64,000 nt of DNA from JAEUIG01 sp046349775 (GTDB lineage Bacteria > Planctomycetota > Planctomycetia > Planctomycetales > Planctomycetaceae): contig JAXMBS010000023.1 in assembly GCA_046349775.1 (NCBI GenBank), positions 1 through 64,000 of the forward strand, given 5' to 3'. Within the stretch, counting starts at the first letter, position 1. Each line of letters starts with the position of its first letter. The notes under the pieces were generated by a model, which saw only the letters and a program-made list of their open reading frames with translations, did no database searches and had not been told where the DNA came from. Of this stretch, positions 44,087-52,771 are shown piece after piece. Both the position numbers and the translations under genes were made by a program.

Positions 44087-45660
44087 CGTCGCACGATCTC
44101 CCGGGCGCTGCGCAGACCGTCTACGGCCGCGCTGACGATCCCCCCCGCATAGCCGGCCCCTTCGCCGACCGGGTACAGTCCGCCGAATCCCGGCGCCTCG
44201 CGCGATGGATTGTCGCGATCGATCCGTACCGGCGAGCTGCCGCGCATCTCCGGCCCGACCAGCGTCGCATTCTTCAAAAACTCGCCGCGCCACTTGCGGT
44301 CCATGATCGGCAGACCGCTGCGCAGTGCAGCAATCACCGCGGGCGGCAACACCGATTGCAGATCGGCCGGCGTCACCCCGCGCGCGTACGATGACGGCAG
44401 CGCACTTTTCGACGGTGGACTCCGCCCCGCCAGAAAGTCTGCCGCCGATTGAATCGGCGCGAAGTAATTGCCGCCGCCGAGGGCGAACGCCGTTGATTCG
44501 AACCGCCGCTGCAACTCCACTCCGGCCAACGGGTGCGCGCTGCCAAACTCCTCCGGCTCCAGCGTCACCATGATGCCGCTGTTGGCAAATGGCGTATCGT
44601 GCCGCGAACGGCTCATCCCGTTCGAACAGAACATCCCCGGTTCCGAAATGCTCGGAATGACGATCCCTCCCGCGCACATGCAGAAACTGTAGACATCCCG
44701 TGCGCCCCGCGCCGTCAGCACGTAGTCCGCCGCTCCGAGCAATTCCAGGTACTCGGCTCGGCCGTACTTCCAGCGGTTCACTTGTTCCTGCGGCTGCTCG
44801 ATCCGCAGTCCGAGTTGAAACGCCTTCGCCCGCATCGGCACACCCAGTGCGTGCAGCATCGCGTACGTGTCCCGCGCACTGTGGCCGATGCCGAGCACGA
44901 CGTGCGCCGTCGCCTGATATCCGCTCGACGTGTGCACGCCACGGACCTGTCCTGCGGCAACTTCGAGACCTTCGAGCCGGCACCCGAACCGGTACTCCCC
45001 CCCCAGCGCCTCGATCTTTCGGCGAAAGTTCCGGCACAGCATCGGCAAGCGATTGCTGCCGAGATGCGGCCTGTGCTCATAGCGGATTGAGTCGCGCCCG
45101 CCGCACTCGACGAACGCCTGCAGCACCCAGTCAACGTCCGGTCCCGACATCCGACACGTCAGTTTGCCGTCGGAGAAGCAGCCTGCACCCCCCTCGCCGA
45201 ACAGGTAGTTGTCTTCCGGGTCGTGCGGTCCTCCCGCATCAAAGGCGCGCACGGAGTGCACGCGCTCTTTGACCGGCTGGCCGCGCTCCAGCACCAGCGG
45301 CTGATACCCCTTGAGCGCCAGGTAATACGCTGCTGCGAGTCCGGCCGGGCCGGAGCCGACAATGACCGGCCGCAAGTCCAACGGCATTTCGCCCGGAGGC
45401 GGATCGTCGAAGTCTTCCGCGCGGTACTGATCGATATCCGCGTCGCCGGGCGCCGACGTCCAGTCCTCGGCCGGTGACTCGACGGCCACCGAATACACAA
45501 ACCGCAGGTCGTCGCGCGCCCGGGCGTCGAGGCTTTTTCGCAGGATGCGCCACGTGCCCAGATCATTCACCCGCAGCCCGAGTCGTCGCGCGATCCGCGT
45601 GGGGAGTTCGGCTTCCGGCGCTTCGACCGGCAATCGGAGATTGTTGATTCGCAGCCACAT
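44065..45660 (-). CDS. FAD-dependent oxidoreductase (NAD(FAD)-utilising dehydrogenase family)
   Basis: The start is taken at the ATG 45660 (MWLRINNLRLPVEAPEAELP), giving 531 residues. An N-terminal small domain is followed by a dinucleotide-binding motif DLRPVIVGSGPAGLAAAYYL, then YLFGEGGAGCFSDGKLT, NRLPMLCRNFRRKIEALGGE and the cysteine-containing SFCMCAGGIVIPSISEPGMF. The C-terminal GGLYPVGEGAGYAGGIVSAA closes the FAD domain. This matches the large uncharacterised flavoprotein family often annotated as NAD-utilising dehydrogenase. Its substrate is unknown. It converges on flhB with a 22-base overlap. Confidence 0.88.
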   Translation of the reverse strand: MWLRINNLRLPVEAPEAELPTRIARRLGLRVNDLGTWRILRKSLDARARDDLRFVYSVAVESPAEDWTSAPGDADIDQYRAEDFDDPPPGEMPLDLRPVIVGSGPAGLAAAYYLALKGYQPLVLERGQPVKERVHSVRAFDAGGPHDPEDNYLFGEGGAGCFSDGKLTCRMSGPDVDWVLQAFVECGGRDSIRYEHRPHLGSNRLPMLCRNFRRKIEALGGEYRFGCRLEGLEVAAGQVRGVHTSSGYQATAHVVLGIGHSARDTYAMLHALGVPMRAKAFQLGLRIEQPQEQVNRWKYGRAEYLELLGAADYVLTARGARDVYSFCMCAGGIVIPSISEPGMFCSNGMSRSRHDTPFANSGIMVTLEPEEFGSAHPLAGVELQRRFESTAFALGGGNYFAPIQSAADFLAGRSPPSKSALPSSYARGVTPADLQSVLPPAVIAALRSGLPIMDRKWRGEFLKNATLVGPEMRGSSPVRIDRDNPSREAPGFGGLYPVGEGAGYAGGIVSAAVDGLRSAREIVRRYARLSR

Positions 45661-45771
45661 GGCAGCCGGAAACGCACATCGAGCCGCCAGGATTCCCGGC
45701 GCAATCGCGCTGTCAAACGATGGTGACAAGTTCCATAACGGCCAATCCGCGGATCGGCCGGCGAGACGATT

Positions 45772-46530
45772 CTAAGCGAGCGCCCCGGAGATGTCCCGCT
45801 GCAGCGCCTGACCCTGCTCATACGCCAGCAGGCCGGCCCGCACCAGCTGATCGACCAACGCCGTCCGATCAGAACCGGCTGGCGAATGTGACCGCCTCGT
45901 CCACGCCGTGAGCCAGTTCCGCACTGACCGAGGCGCGCCTGCGGCGGCGACTGCCGGCAATTCTTCAGGTGGCTGACCGTCGCGGAGCAGCAGCACGCGG
46001 CCGGCGGCCGGATCGTCGAGCAACTGTCCCGTCGATCCGAGATACAACATTCCGAACTCGGGCAGCGGCACTCCGTCAATCGATTCGTACGGCGGCGCCC
46101 ATTCGCCATCATACCACGTCACGCGCAACGACCGACGGTCTCGTGCCGCCGGAAATTCATACCGCACTGCCATCCCCGACGGGAATCCATCGCTGGCCGA
46201 CGTAGTGCCTGCAGCCAGTACCGAGGTCGGCTGCTCCAAGCCGAGCGCGAACATCACCGGTCCCAGCACACGCTGTCCTTGCGCATGGAATGCCGCACGG
46301 TCTGCGCTGCACGACCAGCAGATCGCTTCCCGAACTGCACCGATCGTACCGGAGCCGAGCGCCGCCGCAACGCCCCCGCTCGCTTCCACGTCACGGAAAC
46401 ATCCAACCGTGTTGCCGGCGATCACCGGTGTTGCACACGCGCCGGCGGCGAAGGCCGCAGACCGACGCAGAAACTGGCGGCGCGAGTGCAGTCGAAGCAT
46501 AGACGTCTCCACGGAGATCGAAGTCGTCAC
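45772..46530 (-). CDS. Tat-exported Gfo/Idh/MocA-like protein lacking the NAD-binding domain
   Basis: The 252-residue product has a twin-arginine leader (SRRQFLRRSAAFAAGACATP), then sequence matching only the middle and C-terminal part of planctomycete Gfo/Idh/MocA oxidoreductases. Visible are IGAVREAICWSC, the GMAVRYEFPA...VTWYDGEWAPP strand pair, FGMLYLGSTGQLLDDP and a terminal helix LVDQLVRAGLLAYEQGQALQ. The whole Rossmann NAD-binding half (normally about 150-180 residues after the leader) is missing and no frameshift hides it. It may be a domain-deleted relic or a protein with a different, non-redox role. Confidence 0.7.
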   Translation of the reverse strand: MTTSISVETSMLRLHSRRQFLRRSAAFAAGACATPVIAGNTVGCFRDVEASGGVAAALGSGTIGAVREAICWSCSADRAAFHAQGQRVLGPVMFALGLEQPTSVLAAGTTSASDGFPSGMAVRYEFPAARDRRSLRVTWYDGEWAPPYESIDGVPLPEFGMLYLGSTGQLLDDPAAGRVLLLRDGQPPEELPAVAAAGAPRSVRNWLTAWTRRSHSPAGSDRTALVDQLVRAGLLAYEQGQALQRDISGALA

Positions 46531-46887
46531 TGAACTGCCGATAGGAATCGCAGAGGTGTACCAGCGAATCGCGCGGGCGAACCACGGGGGGCGTTTTCGC
46601 CGATCACGTTCCGAGAATCAAGTCTGCGCGAGCCACTCCCGAAACAAAATTAGAACTCGCTCGCGCAATGCTTGACTGCGCCGCACAATCACACTCCAGC
46701 GCGCAAAAGAATCCGCGACAAATCCATCGAGCGCCGATCCGTCTCTCACAAATCTCTTCGCATGCGACGCATCACGTCGTCGTCAGCGTGTGCCACTGGC
46801 TTCGCCAGTGCGATTGCGGATTCGGCGACAAGCTGAATGGCCCGAGAATCGTCAATCCAGACACCAATCGACCAGGCAACCCGCACA
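46531..46887. other. Intergenic region with one hairpin
   Basis: No gene is visible in this 357-base stretch. It contains a perfect 7-bp hairpin (46794-46800 with 46804-46810, loop TTC) of the CACTGGC-TTC-GCCAGTG type, a form often seen in planctomycete intergenic DNA. No convincing promoter is seen. Confidence 0.5.
46794..46810. repeat. CACTGGC palindromic repeat
   Basis: Seven bases pair perfectly around the loop TTC. The flanking GTGTGC on the left and GCGATTGCGG on the right match a frequently seen planctomycete intergenic palindrome. It could act as a terminator of the cupin-side transcripts, but no T-tract follows. Confidence 0.5.
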
Positions 46888-47259
46888 TCACAGGTTTAGC
46901 GGCTCCGCCGTACGCACCGTAAACGTCTTTCGCACCTTTTCCAGCACCTGCCATTCGGTTTTCATGCCGCGCGGAAACATCGCAAAATCACCGGCCTTGA
47001 GTTCGATCCGCTGTCCGTCGCTTGTGGTGACGATCACGTGTCCGGCGTGCACGTGGACAAATTCATCCCACACAAACTCCCAGGTGAACCGTCCGGGACT
47101 GCATTCCCACAATCCGCTCGATACCCGCTTGTCGTCGGATTGCACCAGCACGCAACCAAAGGCTTCCGGCCTGCCGTCCAGAATCGTCTCCGGCGCCAAC
47201 GGCATCGGCGGCAGCGGTTCCCGCAACGCGCGGACGTGCCGGGGTGTGAGCGCACTCAT
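46888..47259 (-). CDS. Small cupin-domain protein
   Basis: From the ATG at 47259 (GGAG upstream) the 123-residue protein contains one cupin fold: FTWEFVWDEFVHVHAGHVIV (motif 1 region) and ELKAGDFAMFPRGMKTEWQV (motif 2, GDxxxFPxG). This is the ureidoglycine aminohydrolase/EutQ-like DUF861 type. Such proteins bind small polar ligands or metals; the substrate is unknown. It stands alone between the Tat protein and a lipoprotein gene. Confidence 0.8.
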   Translation of the reverse strand: MSALTPRHVRALREPLPPMPLAPETILDGRPEAFGCVLVQSDDKRVSSGLWECSPGRFTWEFVWDEFVHVHAGHVIVTTSDGQRIELKAGDFAMFPRGMKTEWQVLEKVRKTFTVRTAEPLNL

Positions 47260-47425
47260 CGCGGATCTCCGGTGAACAGAGAATTCGGCAGCCGTGGCGC
47301 AGGCGGAGCGCACGGGCAGCCCGTTGCACCATTCGATACGCGGATTGCGCCGCAGAAGCAAGCGTCCGAGGTCTGACCCTGGGCGTTCCGCCTTCAGGCG
47401 GCGGCAAGCGTCGCGAGATTTCGCA

Positions 47426-49102
47426 CTACTGGATCAGGAAGCTGATCGGATGCGTCGCGGTTTTCCCGCTGTACTCGTCCTCGACCTTGAGCACCAGCGT
47501 GTACGGTCCGGGCGACAAGTACTGCGGCAGGTCAATCGTGTAGCTGTGGAAGTAATCGCGTCGGGGCGAACGGCAGACGTCCTCGGTCGGTGACAGAGCG
47601 TTTTGTTCCAGGACCTCTCCTTCGGCGCTGCCTCGTCGGATTTCAATGATCGACTTCAGGCGGGTCGTGAACTGTCCCTGTGGCGTCGGCCGGCTGGCGA
47701 AGTTCGACACCTCGGCGTACAGCAACACCGTCTGACCCGGTCGGAACGCATCCCGCTGCCAGCTTTCAAAGTTTCCGAAGCTGTTGATCTTGTAGCAGAA
47801 GCTGACGTTTTTCAGTTGCAATGCGGCCTGCTGCTCGAGGCGGCTCTGCGCGTAGTCCAGTTGCTGCAGCGTCAGCGCGGCGCGTTCCGCGGCGTCCGGC
47901 AGCGCCTGGCCGTCAAAATAATTCGACACCGCCCAGAACAGTGCCGTCCAGAACTCCTGCTCAGACGGATTGAGTCCCGGAATTGCGGCCTGCGCCCGCT
48001 GCGGCTCGTCCGCCATCAGGTACAGCATCCGCAGCCACACCTGTTGCTTGACGTAATCGATTCGTTCCGCGTCCGTCAGTCCAGGCTGACGCGCGGCAGC
48101 CTCGGCTTCCACCAGGGCGGTGAGTCGCTGCAACGCGTCCTGCCAGTATCCGCTTTGCAGCGTCGCCGAATTCAGCGACGAAGCGTCCGCCGTCGTTGGT
48201 GGCACGCCTGTCACCGGCGGCGACCCGAGACTGCGGCCCGGTTCCAGACGTCCGAAGCCGGTCGCAGAATCGACCGCGTTGGAGACTGCTCTCGGTTGAT
48301 TCGGAGCAATCGTGGGCATCTCGAGCGGCGTGGTCTCAGGCGCTGGATTGCTTAACGAGTCCGGGGGGCGTGCGTCGGTCCGCGTCAGCAGCCCGTCGAA
48401 GCTGGTTCGCCGGGTCGGCGTCGAGGATTCCCGCGAGACGGATTTCCGGCCGAATGGCGAGACGCCTGCAACGTTTGACGACGGTGACGGGTCCGGGGCA
48501 TTCAATCGTGCAGCCAGTCCTCCGCCGCCGGATCGTGGCGCGTCGGGGCTGCCGTCGTACGCTTCAAACTCCAGCCGCGGAGCCGAAGCGGTCGGCGGCG
48601 ACGCCGAATGTCCGTTGCCGACAATCGAGCCGTCAGGGCTCGTCGCCGAGTGCTGCGCGAGTCCGCCTGTCGGCGCTGTTTCGCTCTTCGCCGCCTGCAT
48701 CCGGCGTGCCTGCAACACGTGCGGCACCGACTCCGGCGGCAGCGACTGCAGTAATGCGAGCCACTGATCCCGCTCCGCCGGCGGACAGTCCTTGAGTTCG
48801 GTTTCGATGAGCATCATCGTCGCGGCGTCGAGCTTCCGCGCCGGTCGGGTCGCGGACAGTCCCGTTTCGCGGACGGGCGTCTTCGGTTCGTCGGACAGCG
48901 AGGCCAGGGGCGAATCGGGATCGGAACCCGGTTCTTCCTGCTCCGGAACCTCCTGCTCCGGCGGTTTCTTTCCGCTCTCCGTCGAGCGGAAGGCCGACAT
49001 CCGGGAAAGCAGCGAATCACGGCCCGTGGAGGCCGTCACACAGCCGGTGCTGAGCAGCAGCAGACCGACGGCGGTGCGGCGAAAGGCCGGGCGCAGCGTC
49101 AT
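47426..49102 (-). CDS. Large putative lipoprotein with disordered N-terminal half
   Basis: From the ATG at 49102 the product is 558 residues with a lipoprotein signal (FRRTAVGLLLLSTGCVTAST; Cys near residue 21). Residues about 25-320 are Ser/Pro/Thr-rich and likely disordered. The C-terminal part (about 330-558) is structured. It has helices (YWQDALQRLTALVEAEAAAR, IDYVKQQVWLRMLYLMADEP) and a strand-rich end (VLLYAEVSNFASRPTPQGQF, PYTLVLKVEDEYSGKTATHP) that resembles an Ig-like fold. Similar proteins are common in planctomycetes without assigned function. Confidence 0.8.
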   Translation of the reverse strand: MTLRPAFRRTAVGLLLLSTGCVTASTGRDSLLSRMSAFRSTESGKKPPEQEVPEQEEPGSDPDSPLASLSDEPKTPVRETGLSATRPARKLDAATMMLIETELKDCPPAERDQWLALLQSLPPESVPHVLQARRMQAAKSETAPTGGLAQHSATSPDGSIVGNGHSASPPTASAPRLEFEAYDGSPDAPRSGGGGLAARLNAPDPSPSSNVAGVSPFGRKSVSRESSTPTRRTSFDGLLTRTDARPPDSLSNPAPETTPLEMPTIAPNQPRAVSNAVDSATGFGRLEPGRSLGSPPVTGVPPTTADASSLNSATLQSGYWQDALQRLTALVEAEAAARQPGLTDAERIDYVKQQVWLRMLYLMADEPQRAQAAIPGLNPSEQEFWTALFWAVSNYFDGQALPDAAERAALTLQQLDYAQSRLEQQAALQLKNVSFCYKINSFGNFESWQRDAFRPGQTVLLYAEVSNFASRPTPQGQFTTRLKSIIEIRRGSAEGEVLEQNALSPTEDVCRSPRRDYFHSYTIDLPQYLSPGPYTLVLKVEDEYSGKTATHPISFLIQ

Positions 49103-49451
49103 GACGGCATCCTTGCACGACGAAGCGGAAAACGACGGTGATTCACGCGAGGGCCCGGCGCGAAACGGCCGCTCTCGCTGGGAGATCGGGGGAGCTGGTA
49201 GGGGGGAATGGGGCGGGGAGGCTAGTCGATGCCTGTTTTCCCCACAAGACCGGGTTCTGTTGCAGGGAGGGCGGGTCCGGGGTCTGTCACAATTCTGCCG
49301 GACGGTTGGATATCCGATGGGGTTTAGCGTTGATCCCGGCGCGCCGGGTTGTCTATCGATCCGCAAATCCGGCCATTTCTTTGCCACTCCGCCAATTTGC
49401 CGGTTCTTCGACTGAAAACCGACGACCGACGACCGAAAACCCCCAAACCCA
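49103..49451. other. Intergenic region upstream of the lipoprotein and SRP RNA
   Basis: This stretch carries no convincing gene. It holds a short tandem CGACGACCGACGACCGA-like word near 49423 and is GC-rich. It presumably includes the divergent promoter for the lipoprotein gene on the minus strand; no strong consensus is visible there. Confidence 0.4.
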
Positions 49452-49479
49452 TTGGCTTTCCGTCGCCGGCTGCGATAAT
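49452..49479 (+). promoter_or_regulatory. Sigma-70-type promoter of the SRP RNA
   Basis: TTGGCT (49452-49457) and GATAAT (49474-49479) are separated by 16 bases and lie about 13 bases before the first paired base of the SRP RNA. Both boxes are close to the TTGACA/TATAAT consensus and the spacing is right, so this is the likely ffs promoter. Confidence 0.7.
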
Positions 49480-49491
49480 CTCTCCCGCGAG

Positions 49492-49606
49492 GGGAGTGAA
49501 AGGCTATCTCCCGTACGGTGATGCCGTACGAACCGGGTCAGGCGGGAAACCGAGCAGCCCTAAGTATCGTGCACTCAGGTGTGCGCGGAGGTAGCCTTTC
49601 ACTCCC
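49492..49606 (+). ncRNA. ffs: Signal recognition particle RNA (small bacterial type)
   Basis: The two ends, GGGAGTGAAAGGCTA (49492-49506) and TAGCCTTTCACTCCC (49592-49606), are perfectly complementary and close a long hairpin. Its apical part carries the universally conserved SRP motif GGTCAGG-(C)GGGAAA-CC-GAGCAGCC (about 49536-49559). The opposite strand has the expected asymmetric-loop sequence GTGCACTCAGGTGTGCGCGG. Total length 115 nt fits 4.5S-like RNA. It binds Ffh and FtsY for co-translational membrane targeting. A TTT follows the stem. Confidence 0.93.
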
Positions 49607-49663
49607 TTTGTGCTGCGCGGGGTGAAAAGTGCGAACGGTCGAAAGTCGGGCGGCGGCGAGTAG

Positions 49664-49755
49664 GCTGGGTCGAGACCCAGCTGGATTGTGCGCTGCCAAT
49701 TGTTGAAGGTGTCAACAAAGAACGAGTGCTTCGCAAAGCTGGGTCAAGACCCAGC
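49664..49755. repeat. Pair of GCTGGGTC-GACCCAGC palindromes
   Basis: Two copies of an 18-base palindrome (GCTGGGTC-NA-GACCCAGC at 49664-49681 and 49738-49755) flank a 56-base spacer. The outer flanks TAG and CTA make the whole unit an inverted repeat. This form is common between planctomycete genes. It lies just after ffs and at the 3' end of argS (minus), so it may act as a bidirectional terminator or a REP-like element. Confidence 0.65.
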
Positions 49756-49773
49756 CTACAATCGCCTCTCCAC

Positions 49774-51750
49774 TCACATCTTCTCGGCGACGCGAATTCC
49801 CAGCAGCGACAGTCCGCGCTCGATCATGCGGCCGGTCAGGTCTACCAGCAGCAGCCGGCTGGTGCGTGTCGCCTCGTCATCGGCCTTGAGTACCGGGCAC
49901 TGCTCGTAGAACGTCGATAGCACGTTCGCCGTTTCGAACAGGTATTGCGTGAGCTGGTTCGGCCGGTAGTCTTCCGCGACGGCCGCCAGCGCTTCGGGGA
50001 ACCGCGCCAACTGCAGCGCCAGCGCGCGCTCCGCCGGCGCTGTCAACCGGATCGCATCCTGTTGCTGACGTAGTGCCGCTCGATCGACGCCACCTCGCCG
50101 CAGGATGCCGCAGATTCTTGCGTATGCGTACTGCATGTATGTGGCCGTATCGCCGGTCTTTGCCAGCATCTTCTCCCAACTGAAGACGTAGTCGCTCTCG
50201 CGGTTGTGTCGCAGATCGGCGTACTTGATGCCTCCGAGCCCGACGATCTCCGCCACCGACTGCCGGGTGGCGTCGTCCAGTTCCGGCGCCGGCTGGTCGC
50301 GATCATCCTGCTTGGCGTTGTCGTTTTCATCGACAATCCGCCGCGCGGCCGCGACCGCCTCGTCCAGCAGGCTCTCGAGGCCGACAGTATCCCCCGCGCG
50401 CGTCTTGAACGGCCGCCCGTCCTCGCCCATGACGGTTCCGAACATGACGTGCTTGAACTCCGTCTGCGTGTAGCCCCACTTGCGGGCCGTCGCAAACAGC
50501 AGATCGAAGTGTTCGCTCTGCCGATCATCGACGACGTAGAGAATCGCGTCTGCCTTCAGCTCCTGTTCGCGGTATGCAATCGTCGCCAGGTCTGTCGTGC
50601 CGTAGGTGTAGGCCCCGTCGCTCTTGCGGATGATCAGTGGCGCGTCGTTCCCTTCGACGAACACGCACAGAGCGCCGTTGCTTTCGGTGGCGAGGCCCTG
50701 TGACTGCAGATCCTCGATCACCTTCGCCAGCCTTGGCTGATACCAGCTTTCTCCGAGCTTGAGGTCAAACGAAATGTCGAGCCGCCGGTAGATCTTGTCG
50801 AGCGCGGCCAGGCACTGCGGCAGAAACACCTCCCAGAGCCGCAGATTCTCCGCATCTCCCGCATGCAGCTTCGCCGTCTCGTCCCGCGACCCGCGTGCGA
50901 TGTCGGGATGTGCATCCGCTGCGATCTTGAGCGCAGGATCCTCTTCCACGGCGGTGATCTTCTTCAGCGCCGATGCCAGCTCCTCTTCCGCACCCGTCAC
51001 ATCGCTCCGCAGTTTCTTGATCGCCTTCTTCTGCTCCTTCGGATCGACATCGGACCGGGCCTCGCCGGCGACCAGCGCCTGGTTCCGAGCGACGAGCGTC
51101 ACTTCCAGTTGTGGCACCGCACGCTTGGCTTCGTGGTACTCGCTCAGCGTATTCACCCGCCGATACAGCCGCGCCAGCTCGGCGACCGCATCCCGTTCGT
51201 ACGCGGCGCGATCGAGGAAATGCTTGTAGCCGTAAATGATCATTCCGAACTGGGTGCCCCAGTCGCCGAAATGATTGTCGCTGATGACCGTATGCCCCAA
51301 CGCCCGTAGAATCCGGCAGAGCGCATCGCCAATCACGGTGCTCCGCAGGTGGCCGACGTGCATCGGCTTCGCCACGTTGGGAGACGAGAAATCGACGACA
51401 TACCGCCGCGGCTTCGCCGCCGGACCGACACCCAGCCGGTCATCCGCCGCCGCGCTGTTAATGACCGACTGCAGCCAGTCGTCGCGCAGCTTCAGATTGA
51501 TGAACCCCGGCCCGGCCACTTCCGGCGGCACGCACAGATCCGCCACATCGAGACGCTCGACGATCTGCTGCGCGACGTCTCGCGGCGGCTTGCCGAGCTG
51601 CTTCGCCAGCGGCATCGCACAGTTCGCCTGAAAGTCGCCGAACTTTGTGTCCTGCGCCGGCCGGACCATCGCTGCAAACGGACCAGCGTCCGGGGTCTGT
51701 GTCGACAAGGCCGCGGCGAACCGCTGGCGCAGCTCAGCAAGGATGTTCAT
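49774..51750 (-). CDS. argS: Arginine-tRNA ligase
   Basis: The 658-residue protein (ATG at 51750) has the class I HIGH-type motif KPMHVGHLRSTVIGDAL (HVGH about 131-134) and the N-terminal Add-1 domain (MNILAELRQRFAAAL). The ArgRS signature GDWGTQFGMIIYGYKHFL and the C-terminal anticodon-binding helices (LALQLARFPEALAAVAEDYR, LLSLLGIRVAEKM-type end) are present. The KMSKS counterpart reads GRPFKTRAGDTV, a common replacement in ArgRS. An insertion of about 75 residues around 210-290 is coiled-coil-like. It charges tRNA-Arg. Confidence 0.97.
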   Translation of the reverse strand: MNILAELRQRFAAALSTQTPDAGPFAAMVRPAQDTKFGDFQANCAMPLAKQLGKPPRDVAQQIVERLDVADLCVPPEVAGPGFINLKLRDDWLQSVINSAAADDRLGVGPAAKPRRYVVDFSSPNVAKPMHVGHLRSTVIGDALCRILRALGHTVISDNHFGDWGTQFGMIIYGYKHFLDRAAYERDAVAELARLYRRVNTLSEYHEAKRAVPQLEVTLVARNQALVAGEARSDVDPKEQKKAIKKLRSDVTGAEEELASALKKITAVEEDPALKIAADAHPDIARGSRDETAKLHAGDAENLRLWEVFLPQCLAALDKIYRRLDISFDLKLGESWYQPRLAKVIEDLQSQGLATESNGALCVFVEGNDAPLIIRKSDGAYTYGTTDLATIAYREQELKADAILYVVDDRQSEHFDLLFATARKWGYTQTEFKHVMFGTVMGEDGRPFKTRAGDTVGLESLLDEAVAAARRIVDENDNAKQDDRDQPAPELDDATRQSVAEIVGLGGIKYADLRHNRESDYVFSWEKMLAKTGDTATYMQYAYARICGILRRGGVDRAALRQQQDAIRLTAPAERALALQLARFPEALAAVAEDYRPNQLTQYLFETANVLSTFYEQCPVLKADDEATRTSRLLLVDLTGRMIERGLSLLGIRVAEKM

Positions 51751-51816
51751 GCGCCGATGAATACGCACTCAGCGACCGGAATGCAATCACCCGCCTAGTA
51801 CTCCGTCTATCTCTAT

Positions 51817-51919
51817 CTGTCAGGCGGTCCACTAGCCCGAAGCGCTAGCGAGGGCGGAGGATTGCGAGGCGGGACGCCCTTGCTGGCGCTACGGGCTAGT
51901 GAGTTCACCTGACAGACAG
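51817..51919. repeat. Long imperfect inverted repeat (CTAGC family)
   Basis: The left arm CTGTCAGG...CACTAGCCCGAAGCGCTAG (51817-51846) pairs with the right arm CTGGCGCTACGGGCTAGTGAGTTCACCTGACAG (51881-51915) with a few mismatches. The inner parts GCGAGGGCGG and GACGCCC also pair. The core CTAGCCCGAAGCGCTAGCGAGGG is a known type of planctomycete dispersed repeat. It lies between rsfS and argS (both minus). Confidence 0.6.
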
Positions 51920-52025
51920 CGCTGGCCAGATCACTAGGTCAGGCTTCGCCTGACACAATCCGCGTCCGATCGACGAAAGACCGTCGCAGACCGACGGAGA
52001 CGCAATACGTCTTGCACAGCATGAA

Positions 52026-52430
52026 CTACGCGGCGTCGTCCTCATCCACAAACCGGTCCACCAACTCCGTCCAGTCGACGCGCGGCGCGTCGCCCCACAG
52101 ATGTTCCAGGTCGTACAGACCACGGGCCTCGTCCGTGAACACGTGCACAATCACGTCGCCGAAGTCCTGCACGATCCACTTGCTCGACTCGACCCCTTCC
52201 ACACCGCGAGACTTCGAGCCGTAGCGCTTCAGCGTGCGCCGCACTTCGTCCGCAATCGCCGCCATTTGCCGGCGGCTGTTGCCCGTACTGATGACGAAGT
52301 AGTCGAAGAGTGGTGTGATCCCGGTCAGATCGAGGACGATCGTGTCCTTCGCACGAAGATCATCGCAGACCTTGGCAGCCAGACACGCATGCTCCAGGCT
52401 GCGAGACGTCGTAAGAGTGGCGGTGCTCAA
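52026..52430 (-). CDS. rsfS: RsfS, ribosomal silencing factor
   Basis: The 134-residue protein matches the Iojap/RsfS family: LRAKDTIVLDLTGITPLFDY followed by FVISTGNSRRQMAAIADEVR, then SKWIVQDFGDVIVHVFTDEA and LYDLEHLWGDAPRVDW. RsfS binds ribosomal protein L14 and blocks subunit joining under starvation. The start is a TTG at 52430 without a strong ribosome site, so it may lie a few codons further in. Confidence 0.93.
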   Translation of the reverse strand: MSTATLTTSRSLEHACLAAKVCDDLRAKDTIVLDLTGITPLFDYFVISTGNSRRQMAAIADEVRRTLKRYGSKSRGVEGVESSKWIVQDFGDVIVHVFTDEARGLYDLEHLWGDAPRVDWTELVDRFVDEDDAA

Positions 52431-52771
52431 CGGAGATCAGTGGGCTAGTGCGGCGGACCGGCCGCCATCCGGGAGCCGATTCCAGCAGTCAGGTCAGTAT
52501 GACTGTCGCACGACTCCGCAAACGCAACTCCTCATCTGGACCCGTTTGCCCGGTTTACGGTTCGGCGTCCACCGTCGCAACCGGCCGTGGCAAACTTGAT
52601 CCCTGCATCACCATGTTCGCCACTCGCGGCCGAACGTCAACCTCGGATTGATGAATTCCCGGTCAATTACGTGCGACTCCGACCGACCCGCCGGAATTTT
52701 CTGGACGCCGGACCTCCCACCTGTAATCGACCCCATTCTGTCCGACTTCCGACCTCCGGACTCCTCCGCCC
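52431..52771. other. Intergenic region upstream of rsfS
   Basis: No gene is visible in this 341-base stretch. A purine/pyrimidine word CCGACTTCCGACCTCCGG near 52740 belongs to the same GGAGGTCGGAAG family found in other intergenic sites. It separates rsfS from the 3' end of the YifB-like gene. Confidence 0.45.
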
